From: Daucus carota subsp. sativus
Taxonomy: Eukaryota; Streptophyta; Magnoliopsida; Apiales; Apiaceae
Direction of reading: 5' to 3'
Length of the DNA stretch: 64,000 nucleotides
NCBI RefSeq assembly: GCF_001625215.2
Contig: NC_030383.2
Coordinates: forward strand, 40,668,380-40,732,379
Positions 26,861 through 39,296 of the stretch are shown in pieces (the stretch's first letter is position 1; every line of letters starts with the position of its first letter). The notes beneath the pieces were generated by a model that made no database searches, was not told the origin of the DNA, and worked only from the letters and a program-made list of their open reading frames with translations. Both the position numbers and the translations under genes were made by a program.

Positions 26861-26910
26861 TTTTCTGATTCAAATTTTATTCACTTTTTTATCAAGATCA
26901 GGTGATTCAC

Positions 26911-27841
26911 AGGGGTGTATTCGATTGAGATTTTAATGGATTGTTTTTAGTCTATGGATTTTAATAGATTGTGTGTGATTCTGATTTTGTACGGATTCTT
27001 GATAAAATGTCGCAGAGTTTATAGGATTTAAGTACAATGCTTCAAAATCCCGTTGATTTTGGTGGGATTTCAAAAAACTTAGAGGGGTGTATTGGATTGA
27101 GATTTTAAAGCATTTTTTTGCATTCATGAAATCCGAGGGTATTCGATTGAGATTGTTTGAAATCCATTAAAATCTTGAGGTATTCAATTAGGATTTCAAA
27201 TTATACTACAAAATCTGGTGGTATTCAATTGGGATTTTAAATTATGCTTTAAAATCTGATGGTATTCAATTGGGATTGTTTAAAATCCATTAAAATCTGA
27301 TGGTATTCAAATGCTGATGGATTTTTTTGCATTTCATAAAATGATGGATTTTGTGGCATTCATCAGTGTATTTTAAGTTTTTTGAAATCTCATCAAAATC
27401 AATGGGATTTAGAAGCATTTTGCTTAAATCCTATCAACTCTGCGACATTTTATCAAGAATCCGCACAAAATCAAAATCAGACACAATCCATTAAAATCCA
27501 TAGACCAAAAACAATCCATTAAAATCCCAATCGAATACACCCCTCTTAAAATACACGGAAGAATGTCACAAAATCCATCATTTTATGAAATGCAAAAAAA
27601 TCCATCAGCAAATTGAATACCATCAGATTTTAATGGATTTTAAATAATCTCAATTGAATACCATTGGATTTTAAAGCATAATTTAAAATCCCAATTGAAT
27701 ACCACCGGATTTTGTAGCATAATTTAAAATCTCAATTGAATACCTCAAGATTTTAATGAATTTCAAATAATCACAATCGAATACACTCGAATTTCATAAA
27801 TACAAAAAAATACTTTAAAATCCCTATTTAATACACCCCTC
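26911..27841. mobile_element. Tourist-like MITE interrupted by an inverted relative
   Basis: The outer element starts AGGGGTGTATTCGATTGAG at 26911 and ends AATACACCCCTC near 27841. Its two arms are separated by the inner element at 27082-27545, which is the same family in opposite orientation. The outer left flank does not show a clean TTA; the right flank reads TTA. Together they make an imperfect palindrome of more than 900 bp. Confidence 0.8.
27082..27545 (+). mobile_element. Inner Tourist-like MITE with TTA duplication
   Basis: 464 bp from GAGGGGTGTATTGGATTGAG to AATACACCCCTC, flanked by TTA at 27079-27081 and 27546-27548, which is diagnostic of PIF/Harbinger-type MITEs. The inside contains several copies of GGTATTCAATTGGGATT. 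It is closely related to the copy at 50737-51206. Confidence 0.88.
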
Positions 27842-27984
27842 TTAGTTTTAACATCCCTGTAATCATATCTTTAAATTTAAATAAATTACCTATATGTACT
27901 AACCGAAAATTTCTACAGTATATACTAGATAATTCCCTCCCTTGAAAATCATCAATCTTTAGTGTTGTTCCAGGTGCTATTACA

Positions 27985-30900
27985 ATGGGTTCTGCAACAC
28001 CTTCACTCTCTTCACTTGTCAATTCTCCATCTATTTCCCCAATTAACTATTATAGGTAACTTTCTTTCTATCTTTTCCACTTTCTTGATTATGAATTGTC
28101 TTTACATGTAAGTTTATGAAAACATATGCTACTTGTTGATGATTTCTAAACTGGGTAATTTTCATTTTGGCTAATTAGATATATATGTATTCAATCAAGC
28201 CCCCCCAAGTCCCCATCTTGTATCATTTCATGTTTAAATGCGTAAAGTTACTACCTTTTCGATTCTTGACAAGGGTTTAAACAAATTTTAGTGTTTTACT
28301 GGATAAGTGATTGCCTTGTGTATATTGACATCACTAATTCAGCAGGGGCTAAAAAAAATATACACTAGTTTTTTCGAGGTTAGGGGAGCCTCTAGCATCC
28401 TCTAGCCCCCCTCTGGTTCCGCCACTGTCTGGACCAATCTTTTTATTTGTGTGTGTGTGTGTGTGAAAGGAGCAGCAGGAGGGTTTATTGTTTTCTTATT
28501 ATGTTCCTTTTGCACTTTAAGCAGTTATCCCACTCGGGTCTAATTCTGTTAGGTGTTACGTAGATGAGTTTACTGATTGTATCCATTTTTGAACTTTATT
28601 CCGTTGATTAATGGGTGTTATTGACCCTTCAGGATGAATCAAATGTTTCTAGGCGTTCACTCAGCCCAGTTGCCAACACATATCGTGTCTTTATCTGTTT
28701 GTCTCAGTAACCACAATCCTAACATTTCCAACTACCTGATATATAGTGGAGCCCCTTCCTCCCGCGTTTCTGTTAGATGTTTTGCTGCAACTGGCTCACT
28801 AAACTTGGACAGTGCAGTACAGAGAAATCTATGGGATTCAAGTGATTCTCAAAGGTGAGAACTCAATTAATGTACTTGATCACTTAAATTCTGGTTATCT
28901 GCCTATGTTGACAAATCCTAGAGAAGTGCAGTCATACAAAAAAATACACTCCTGCTTTCTCTAGTTTCTACAATGTGGCATCTTGCTGAAGAATCAAAAT
29001 CACATATTTAAGCAAAGAAGTATCTTGCAACATCCTTTGCAATAGATATTAATTGTTTATTCATTGTAAAAAGATTTTGATTTAGCACCAGAATTCTATA
29101 TTGTAGCTTTTGCGACTATTGGCCACCAACTTAATATAATAATCTTCAACAGTTAAAGCTATAGTGAGATGTTTGATATCTCTAGCCATCTCTGAGCATT
29201 GTAAATCAGACCTTTCTTTTGTAAATTGCAATCCTTGAGAATTTTGTCAAGCTTGTCCATGTTTTGGCAAAATTTGTTATTGTCTTGGTTTTGGTTAAAC
29301 ATATAAAGCCTGTTTCCTTGATGTTACCCTTATTCCATGTGTTATTAAACAGCTGGCAACATTTATTTGTATGCATATGTCCAGGATTTGATGTGTAGTT
29401 GTATTGTTCAAATGGTTTTGACTACACATTAATGAATAGTTCTAATCACACATATGTGGATGTATTTGGTAGTTTTAAAAAGTTTTTTAATATATTTTTT
29501 TAGTATAAGGGGGAAGGGATTAAGTATTTTAACCCCTGGAGCATGGGGGTTGGGGAATGAGTCTTTCTTATTAGGCTCTCCTGGAATCCTTAATGATGTA
29601 TAGAACATCTATATATTTTTTCACTTCAATTTTTTGGCAGATATAAAACATAATTCTAAATTTCACTTCCCCGTCCACTACATACAGGGTGGAGCTACCT
29701 TTACCCATAGCAGGCGGCAGTGTACCCTGTAGTTTAGTAGTTTTAGCCTTTTAGGTTACATATAAATAAGTTGTTGGCCAATATTTGTTGAATTTCCAGA
29801 TGAGGCCTCTCTGCTCTTTTCTCCAAATTTGAAAGTATAGATTTATACGTAACCTGTAAATTGGAATATGTGTTTCTGTAAGCGAGCAGCAAAATCAACT
29901 TTATTAATTATAATAATTTTGTCTTTCTTGAGCTAATCTGCTTATGCTTGTTTGTGTATATACTAAATTACAAAAATCTGCAATTATATATTATGGAGTT
30001 GGAGGAATAAATTTCATGGCAAGTTTAGCAGTATTATTTTTTGGAAGTATAAATATATACGATTAACATTTATTTTTGTTCAGAGGCATAAACTTGCTTG
30101 CGAAGTGTTCTTTAGATTGGCTAAATAGATTCTGTAAAGTGGAGTGCAGTGCTTGAAAAGTTTGCTTGCAAATTGGAGTTAAGGCTGATGACATAGCTAG
30201 TTTAAGAAGAATTTAACCATTATAGTTATTTTTGAAATTGCATTAAATTGAGAACAAAAATCTAACACTATATATGCTATCCATGGAATGTTAAGTTTAA
30301 CAATTTTTGTAAATACTTGTTCTAGGAAACAACTATTGATGATGTGATAAATAACGATCAAAGTTTTCTTTCTGCTCTTTATTAGCACGACTTTAGCTTC
30401 TCCTGAACTACACTACCGGCTCCATCAGGGTGCCAACTTATCAAGAAAACATATGAATATATGTTTTTCTCTTTGTAAGAATGTTCAATAGTTGGTGATA
30501 TCTTTTGGCCTTGATATGGACAGATCTGACAGGAAACCTAACACATCAAAGAAGTCCTTTGACAAAGATTTTGAACTAATGTTGCAAGAATTGTTTGATG
30601 AAATCAAGTCTATGATAATGATGGGTAACAATAATGATGCGCTGGATCTACTCGAAGCTAATTATGAATCTGTGAAACAGCAGATTGATGCAGGAGATGA
30701 AGGCATAGAACAAGCTGCTATTCTTGATGTCATAGCCTTGGGTTATGTAGCCATGGGAGACCTTAAAATGGTTGAGTTCTTGTTAAACTTGGTAATTTCC
30801 TAATTTCAGTATTATATGTTGTATAGTTATATTTTCTTTGGGGGTCTTGAAGTCATAATAAGCCCGAGAAACCATGTGAGTCTTTAATTGATAGTATTAG

Positions 30901-33900
30901 TTTTACTTATTAATTGTATTTTTATGATGGATTCGTCTGAGTCTCATCCTCACTGTTTACTTGGTCAGTTTGAGTAAGTTAGGAAGCTTTGTACAAGGAC
31001 AATCATAGTATTCTTTGTTACGTTATTGGTGCTGAAGTCTTAATTTGTATTGAACACTTTTCCTAATTTGGTCTCTTTAAAAAAAATTATATTTATATAT
31101 TTGATGACATTGAATTTATTTTTTTGTTTATGCTTTTAGTTGAACAAGGCTGTTAACGAATTGTTGGATGATGAGCCTCTTCTTGATTCAGTGTTAACTC
31201 ATATGGGAAGTATGTATACAACTTTGGGAAAGTTTGATAACTCTATGCATATGTACAGGAGGGCTCTTGGAATCATAGAGGCAAAATATGGTAAGAGCAT
31301 CTTATATTATATAATTCCAGTGCATATCTATACTATACTATAAAAAGCCAACATGGGTATAATTTGTAGTCGTACAAAATTTTGGTTTGGTTTAGTACTC
31401 TCCTCTAAAACTAAAAGTCCATGTAGATTTTTATTAAACAGTTTCATATACTAAAAACACTCCTTATGTATATTAATATCTTTTTAAATATAATTTATAA
31501 TTAGTTGAAAAAGGTGAAACTACTGTTAATAACATATATTAATATTAAAAAAAATACTAATAGATAAATATATAACTAATTATAAATATACAATTTTGAA
31601 TATCTTTTGTCTAAAATACATATAAATAATTAGAGACCCTACTTTTAATTATAACGTATTCTACTCGAAATTTAACTCTAACGTGCTCTATTTCATTACA
31701 AACACGAACCATTATGTAATATATGAAGATATATGAAATATGAAAAATTTGATTTAAAATTAATTGAATAATAAACTGTCACATATTAATATCAGAAAAA
31801 TATTTATAGATAGATAATAAATTGTGAAAGCTAAATTTCCGTTAGAAGATATAATCAGTTGGTTGATATAATTTAACCAAAATCCAATTCATTAATACTA
31901 AAATACTAATAAAATGGTGTTAAGATTTAAATTATAATTAATAAATTATGAATTATATAACCGCCCGTGCTTTGCACGAGTTAAAGGCTAGTATATGATT
32001 ATATAGCACGTTACTTGTGGCATTGAACACTTATTAATATCGCAAGGGTTTGACCTTGAAACTTGAATAATTTTAATAACAGGATCTGTTATTTCATATA
32101 TATATATATTCTTGTTCAAATACATCCTTACTAATAACCAGGTCAATTACAACCAGACTTGACAAATTATGTATTAGGCAAGTTTCCCAAATGTGTAAGC
32201 TTCTAAATGAACAGTAATGGCAACTGCTGAGAGTCATTTACTATTGAAGTTCTCAAGTACTCTTAATTAATATGATGTATAACGGGAAACACATAGTTTG
32301 GTTGGATTCCGGTCATGTTATCTCACTAAACTATAGTCAGGCCGAATAAATAATACAGTAATAACTGATAGATGTGCTATTGTCTCCACAACTAGGAAGC
32401 ATGAGTGCGGGTGCGGGAGTGCGGGTGCGCAGTACGTGGATACGGGAATTCGTCAAATTCCAAAATATGGGGATACGGGTACGGGGGGATACGGCAAATA
32501 TTAAAATATTAAAAATATTATATATATATATATCTGTGTTTGTGTAAAATAAATAATTCATAAGATGCATTTAAGTAGAACAAAATAGCGGAATAACTAA
32601 ATCAATCCTACTAGAGATAGAAATATACACACACACACACGAGCAATTATATATACTCACAATCTATAGACACACATGAGCAGATATTACAGAAAACACA
32701 CTTACCAATCGACATACTTGAGCTGGAGATGCTATGCTCTCTCTCGTACAGGTACTCAATTAGTCTAATTAGGTTTTGATCCCTCTTTTCTTTCTTTTGA
32801 CCAACTAATTTTAAGTTTTAAAAAAAAAAAAAAAAAGTTGTTAAAAATTACGATTTGTGCCACTGCCGCACCCCCATCCCCGCACCCCCGCGTATCCCCA
32901 TCGCTGCCTCCACCGATACGCCACGTGGCGTATCCCGTGCGTATCCCGCCGCACCCCGCCGCACCCCCGCACCCCCAAGTATCCCCTACGCAGTTCTTCA
33001 CCCAGATGAAGTATCCCTGCTTTCTAGCTCCACAATGAAGGTCATTAACCAAATTATTCAATATAATTTAGACAGGTGACGAGGTATTAAAAATTATATA
33101 GTACAAATTTTTTAACTAACTAGCGTACAATGCCGTGCGAGGCACGGGGCCATTATTTATAAATTGTTTATTTAAATTAATAGTTTAATTTGAATTTTTT
33201 AAAAATATATAAATTTTATTAAATTTTTAAATATAATTTTCTTTTAAAATACACAAATAATATCCATGATAATGATTCAGCATAAAAAAACAAATTTTCA
33301 TATAACTCGAATTGGCATAGGAGAATTCGCACATGAAAGAGATTTATACAACTATTTTTCAGTGTGTTATTCAATCAAAAAACAATAGAACGTGTCTATA
33401 GATGGTAAAAATCATAGGCATGATTCGCGTGAATCATATAGCCAACCCTTAAAACGGTAGGATAGTTAAAATTGATTTAATATGTTCATGTGTTTTACGA
33501 TCATGATAGACCACCAAGGGAGATGCTGATATAAAAGCATACTTATACAGTTATACGAGTCAGGCATATAGTAAATATACAAATGTATCTCTCCATCTCT
33601 CTCTTCCTCTCTCCTCTCTCTTTCCCACTCAACCTCTTGCTCTAGTAAATCTCTACATATTTATGTATCTTATTTATTAGTTTGTTTCACTAATTATCCA
33701 TCAATTATCATTTAATGATACATTGATTATCAATTTGTATATCGATCATCAACTACTTTATTATTACCTTATCATGGGAGTTTATCGATATTTAACAAAC
33801 CGATTTATTTTTTTAACAATATATATCTGATTATATGTTTTATTGTCAACTGTTAGAGTATGTTGTCTAAAATTTGACCGACCTGACTGATAACTCGGTC

Positions 33901-36900
33901 GAGTACCCGTGCTACGAGTTGGATATATTAGTTGGATGATAACTCGATTTTGAGTCTAACTCGAATAAAACTCGAGTGAAAATCGGGGCTACTTGGATTA
34001 TACATTAAAAAAGATCCAACATAATAACCTAATTATCTAACACTTGTAAAGTTTTATATAATATTGTAACATAAACTACAATTTCTCATATAATAGACAT
34101 ATATTAATAATTTTATCTCTAAAATCAATCTGCAAATACATTCAAACATTTTAGCTAAGTACTTCTCGATTAATCTGAGTGTCATTACTCGATAGGCTTA
34201 CCGAGTCAAATCGAAATTGTTTGCTTTCCTATAATATTATGTACGTCTTCGTTTTAATATTTTTGTTCCTTGTTTTGTAATATTATTCTTATACTCCATT
34301 GTATGTGTTTAAAGCATTCTAGCCTTGGCATATTTTCAAACTAATAAAATTGTTTGCTTTCTTATAATATTGTGTACGTCTTCCTTTCAATATTTTTGTT
34401 TTGTGTTCTGTAATATTATTCTTGTTCTTGTAATTTAACCCTTCGGTGTGATTGTACCTCTCTCCGTGAGTCGTAAATTAAGACCTTATTGAGCTGCTCA
34501 TAACTAATGTCATATATCAGGTTTTTTAATTTTGCATATATAATTATATAACATATTATACATACGTTTATAATTTATTTAATTATGACGTATGTGGGCA
34601 CCCAAATCCTAATATTTTGATGTTTACAGAATCTGCTTATCTCCGTACACCAGCACCCCTGCACCTATTTCCTTGCTTCCTAGTTGGCAGCTAAACCAGT
34701 CGTAAAATGATTGTGATGGTATAAACATTGCTTAGTCATTTTCCCCTGTAAAAAGTCTATTCACCACTTGGGAGTAGGAAAAGCAAATCTGTTGAAAGAC
34801 CATATAATAAAGACTAAATTGTAAAATGGTGGCTGAACTTTAGTGGCTGGAATTTCAAATTTGCAATAGGGTGGCCCAACAATGTTTTGTTTCTACCAAA
34901 AGGTGGCTAAGGACCAGAGGACCACTTTTTTGATGAAAAATATTACTGTTTTTTTAAGAAAAGTGGTCCTTGACCATTTTTTGATTTTTTTTTTTAATAA
35001 TATTTTGGTCACCTTATCGCAAATTTGAATCTCCAACCACAAAAGTGCTAAACCGGGTTAAATTCGGTCATAAATCTGTAATTCACTCTATAATGAAATA
35101 TATACTGATAAACAAGAAATCATAAATAAAAAGTCAGATGTTTAGATTAATGAAGACTAGTTTAAAGAACCTAGGTGCCAAGACAAAACAATTGTGTTTG
35201 ATTATGCAAGAGATGAGCTATATCTCTCAGTCTTAAAGTAATATATGAAGGATCAAATCACTGGAAACTAACTAAAATGGGCTTATATTTGTTCCTGAGT
35301 ATTCCTTTATCATTTATTTCAATAGCCAATAAATCCTTCTGGAAATTATTAAGAAACCTCGATGAAAAAAAATATTACTTAGGGAAAAGACTCTTAAAAA
35401 TAGACCAAGTCGCATTGATATCCCTGGATAGAGAAATGGCAGAGCACTAGTGATGGCCAAAATCTAGATTAGTCATGCCTACAGTGAGGACCATGAGGCT
35501 TGAGCTAGGAGGTAGCAGAAACTTGTAAGTAGGACTGAATTCTCAAAACCAAGGGTTGCTGCAATTTTCATTATAGTACTTCAGCAGTTCAACTCCTTGA
35601 CCTGATCAAAAAAGTTCACATTTGTCTGATGAACATATATTTATCATGTATGTCTAGGCAACTTTCATTACAGTACTTGACACTCCTTTATCATATATGT
35701 TTTAAATAGGAGAGAAGTCGATAATTCCATTACCCAGTTGATTTTTTGTTCTCTTTAAATCTTAGTCTTTAGATTGACGCGTGAATTCCCTTGTGAATCT
35801 TTATAGTCTTCGTATAATTATAATGGGTCAGTTTGCAGATCATTGGCTAACGGTTGTCCTGACTCCTGATTTAGTGCGAGTGTGCAACTCTTTCTTGACT
35901 TGTATTACTACTGCAATTTTGTAGAATTTTTGTTTATTGTCTTATGGCCTGCTAAAAGCAGGTTTTGATCATATTAAATATTTTCCTCTTGTAGGGCGAA
36001 ATAGCAATCTTCTTGTTACACCATTACTGGGGATAGGGAAAGTGCTCGGCTTAATTGGGAGAGTGACAAAAGCAACAGACATATATAATCAAGCAATTAA
36101 TGTTCTGGAAACTAATATGGGTGCAGAAAGCGAGCAATTGGTGTTGCCTTTATTTGCTCTTGGAAATCTTTTAATAAAAGAGGGAAAAACTACAGATGCT
36201 GAAAATGCTTTCCTTAGGTTTATTCTCTTACATTTAGCTGGCATTGTTTATATATGTCCCAATAATTTGCTTCACTTATGCTATTATCCATGTGTAGAAT
36301 TTTAAACATATACAAGATTTTATATGGAGAGGGTGATGAAAGAGTTGGAATGACCATGTGCTCGCTAGCTAATGTGAAGTGTGCAGAAGGTAATCATAGC
36401 TTTTCTTGTATTGAACTAATTTCCTTTGTCCCTTGTTTATCTAAATTTCACTTGTGTTTCATAATTTATTTTTTCACTTTCCCATTGACCTTTCTGCTAT
36501 GTACAGGTCTGAATAACATAAAACATTGACAGCTATAAAGGTCAAAAACAAAATAATTTTGTAGATAAAATGCAAAAGTGAGGATTGCTGAATATATCAT
36601 TAGAAACATTTAAAAATGCTGTCCATTAAATAATGAAATGATAGAATGAATCTTACTTATTGTTACACTGTAATGAGCCATTTGTAAATTCTCATAATAC
36701 CACATACTGTGATATCATGCCTGGTAAGTGCGCTGCTTAGCTCTAGAGCGCAAGATGGATTGCAGAGAATTTTAAGTTCCAAGTACTTTATCACGCCTAA
36801 ATGTGCTTTGGTGGATAAATACTTGAAGAAGATGGGTGAGATGTAGACGTTATAAATATTTATTTTTTGGGAGGGAAAAAATTGCGTTTATTTAAGGTCC

Positions 36901-38049
36901 AGCATTGTCCTTTATCTCATCCATCTGTTATGCATCTATAAACCGCATGTTGGATTTTATTGAATATTTGTTATGTTTCCTGTAGGTAATGTTGATGATG
37001 CCATTCTTTTATACCAAAATGCCCTTCTGCTTTTAAAAGATTCCAAAAATGTTTCTTCAAACAATGGCAGAATAGAGAAAGTAATGATAGACTTGGCAGA
37101 GTTACTGCACTCAGTAGGAAGGTATCTGTTTTTTTCCGGGACTTCATAGTATTTAATTCCACATATATCCACAAAGATTATATAAAATTGCAAAATTTTA
37201 ATTGCCTGAGTTGATATTATCTTCTTACTAACATTTGTTCTGTTTTTTGTAGAGGAAAGGAAGGTCGAGAACTGCTGGAAGAATGTTTGTTGATTACTGA
37301 GCAGCACAGAGGCAAAGAGCATCCCGACACTGTAACCCACCTTATGAATCTTGCAACCTCTTATTCGCGTTCTAAGAATTTTGTTGAGGCCGAACGACTG
37401 CTGAGGACGAGTTTGAAGATCATGTCAAAGACTGTGAGCCCAGATGATCAGTCCATTTCCTTTCCCATGTTAAATCTAGCAGTTACGCTATACAATTTAG
37501 ATCAGAATGAAGAAGCTGAGCAACTTGCCTTGGAGGTTTTACTAATCCGTGAGAAGTCGTTCGGAAAAGATTCTCTTCCAGTTGGTGAGCTTTGCCTTCC
37601 CTACACACTACTCATGTTTTCTGTTTCCATTTCCAATGAAAGTTGATATTACCTCGGGAATCCATGGTTTAAGTTTAAAATCATATCCTAAAAGTTGCAA
37701 ACTCTTGAGTCCTGCACGTTGCTCTTGATTACAATCCTACTTATTGTCTTCACTTTATTTGCTTTCCACACCTTCACATATGTAAATTTGAATTTTAGGC
37801 GAGGCGCTAGACTGCTTGGTATCGATTCAGAGCAGATTGGGGAAGGATGACAAGGAGCTACTGGGGCATCTCCAGAGAGTCCTGAAAATACAAGAGAAAG
37901 CATTTGGAAATGACAGTGAGGAGGTTATAGGAACTCTCAAAAAGATTTTGTTCTACCTTGACAAAATGGGGAAGAAGAATGAAAAATTTCCTGTCCAAAA
38001 AAGATTGTCTATGCTTAGAACCAAATACAAAGAAATGATTAGACATTAA
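27985..38049 (+). CDS. TPR / kinesin-light-chain-like protein, probably organelle-targeted
   Basis: Scaffold-type protein of stacked tetratricopeptide repeats; its partner is not known to me. Nine exons: 27985-28055, 28633-28854, 30524-30791, 31140-31290, 35995-36217, 36298-36389, 36986-37121, 37253-37584, 37799-38049. They keep phase and give 581 aa. Residues 1-80 are serine-rich and low in acids, ending SSRVSVRCFAATG, which looks like a chloroplast transit peptide with cleavage after VRC. Two-helix repeats spaced about 42 residues follow (for example LTHMGSMYTTLGKFDNSMHMYRRAL and MNLATSYSRSKNFVEAERLL), the spacing typical of kinesin-light-chain/nephrocystin-3 type TPRs. The C-terminus is basic. 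Intron 4 is 4.7 kb and contains a Helitron and a hAT-like element. It resembles the At5g37590-type TPR proteins from memory. Exon 1 is the least certain. Confidence 0.82.
31327..31991 (+). mobile_element. Non-autonomous Helitron, copy 2 (in TPR gene intron)
   Basis: A 665-bp near-twin of 13954-14616. It starts TCTATACTATACTATAAAAA after host A and ends CTAG before host T (31992), with hairpin CCCGTGCTTTGCACGAG, one base of which is no longer paired. It lies 36 bases inside intron 4 of the TPR gene, in sense orientation. Confidence 0.92.
32392..33027. mobile_element. Non-autonomous hAT-like element with 8-bp TSD
   Basis: 636 bp, beginning CTAGGAAGCATGAG and ending CCCTGCTTTCTAG, flanked by the perfect 8-bp duplication CTCCACAA (32384-32391 and 33028-33035). 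The arms are GC-rich, built of GTGCGGG at the left and CCGCACCCC at the right, and would pair. A CACACA run and a poly-A tract (32821-32835) lie inside. The apparent proline- and glycine-rich ORFs over the right arm are by-products of these repeats. Confidence 0.9.
33120..33160 (-). mobile_element. Possible Helitron 3' end, different family, minus strand
   Basis: Read on the minus strand, CCGTGCCTCGCACGG forms a hairpin, followed after TATTGTACG-like spacing by CTAG and then T: the same logic as the Helitron ends elsewhere in the window, but with unrelated sequence. The 5' TC end to the right was not located. Confidence 0.5.
34815..35075. repeat. Inverted-repeat element in TPR gene intron
   Basis: The left arm GGTGGC...GTGGCTGGAATTTCAAATTTGC is matched by the complement of GCAAATTTGAATCTCCAACCAC near 35020-35045. 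The short core contains runs of T. It resembles a small foldback or Mutator-type MITE, but the exact ends and target duplication are not clear. Confidence 0.5.
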
Positions 38050-38815
38050 TGAAACATATCCTTCTATGATAAATGATATTATTGTAGACTTGTGTATGTG
38101 CAGATCTTCCCTTGAACTATGTTCTCTATTTTCTACAAAGGATTCAATTTTATTATAGGAGTAATAATTTTAAATTTGCAAAACAATTGAGATTTTATTT
38201 ATATATCTAAGAAAGGACATCCAGATGTAATACTACCAAGTTACCTTTATGTTCTGCTACAAACTTAAAGACCCCTGCAATTAATGCACTTGATTTCAAA
38301 AAGTTTTTTATTTTTTCGATAATTGTTTTATTGCATAGTCCTTTGATAATAACTAGTTTCTGATAATATGAAACTAATGAATAGTTTAGAATACTGATTA
38401 ATAATAGTATGACTATAGAAAAGCTTTAAATACAGGTTTTAAAATTTTACATGTTTAGTTTGGATTAATAAGGCACTTGCCCGATTAGGGGGTTTGTCTA
38501 GGTTTTTGAGCTGTGTCTGAGAGTTCCACTTGGCAATATTTTAAAGATTTAACATGTTTTTAGTCTAAAGTAAGTGCCGGAGTATCCCATTTTTCCAAGT
38601 GTTGAGTATTCAACAAGGGTACTCGAGGCAAAATGAAGAGTTCGGGTAATATAGGTTTTGAGGACCTGTTGTGATTACGGAAAATGGGTGCCAAGGCATT
38701 CAAGTGGTGAGTATTGTATATGCTCATTCTACCATTCACTTGAACCGCTGGTTAAATGCATAATTACATATTTTATACTCTTTGCATATGCTAATATATG
38801 TATGATGTGATGCAG
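38050..38815. other. Intergenic spacer, nothing recognised
   Basis: 3' flank of the TPR gene followed by AT-rich sequence. No ORF, transposon terminus or RNA gene could be supported. Confidence 0.4.
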
Positions 38816-39296
38816 TACAGTGTCTTGGAGGTGGATCATGAGATTGAAGAATATGCTTCAATAATACACTCAGCATTGGCTGTCGACAAGGAGGTATGCA
38901 TGTTTCATTGCTTCTATTCCTTTTAATTCCTGCTATATTTGATTGTATATTCTGCAGTTGCAGCCGGAAAAAGTCACTAAGCAAATGTTGTTGGTCGATG
39001 GAAGCTTCTAGTTGAGTTACCGAGTTCCACCAACTCTTGTAACATTATACAGTATTTCCAGAAAGGATTTTTCATGTATGTCAGATTCTTGTTTTGTTAT
39101 CCTTTTATTGTGCAATTAGCTTATGATTGATATAATCTTCACAAGGGAAACATCGTGGTGATGTTTTTCAAGTTTTGCCTCATTTTTTCTCTTTTGTACA
39201 GACACTTTGAGGCGATCAAAGCAAGATTCTTCAAGCATCATATGACATACTTGCTTTGTTCACAGAAGCTGTCGAGGAGCAAACTTGTGGCATCAG
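38816..39296 (+). pseudogene. Pcc1-type KEOPS/EKC subunit gene, apparently broken
   Basis: Three exon-like blocks read as a Pcc1 family protein, the small dimerising subunit of the KEOPS complex that makes tRNA t6A. 38816-38893 gives EEYASIIHSALAVDKE; 38958-39008 gives LQPEKVTKQMLLVDGS and then hits TAG; 39202-39296 gives HFEAIKARFF, then needs a one-base frame change to continue as QASYDILALFTEAVEE. Acceptors and a donor flank the blocks. No start codon with the usual acidic N-terminus is seen. The stop and frame change argue for a pseudogene, although a misplaced splice site or assembly error could explain one of them. The family identification rests on remembered Pcc1 sequences. Confidence 0.6.

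Noticed and set aside
32838-33061. Proline- and glycine-rich ORFs on both strands
   Set aside because: They are translations of the GC-rich arm of a hAT-like element with a clear target duplication; the composition comes from CCGCACCCC repeats.
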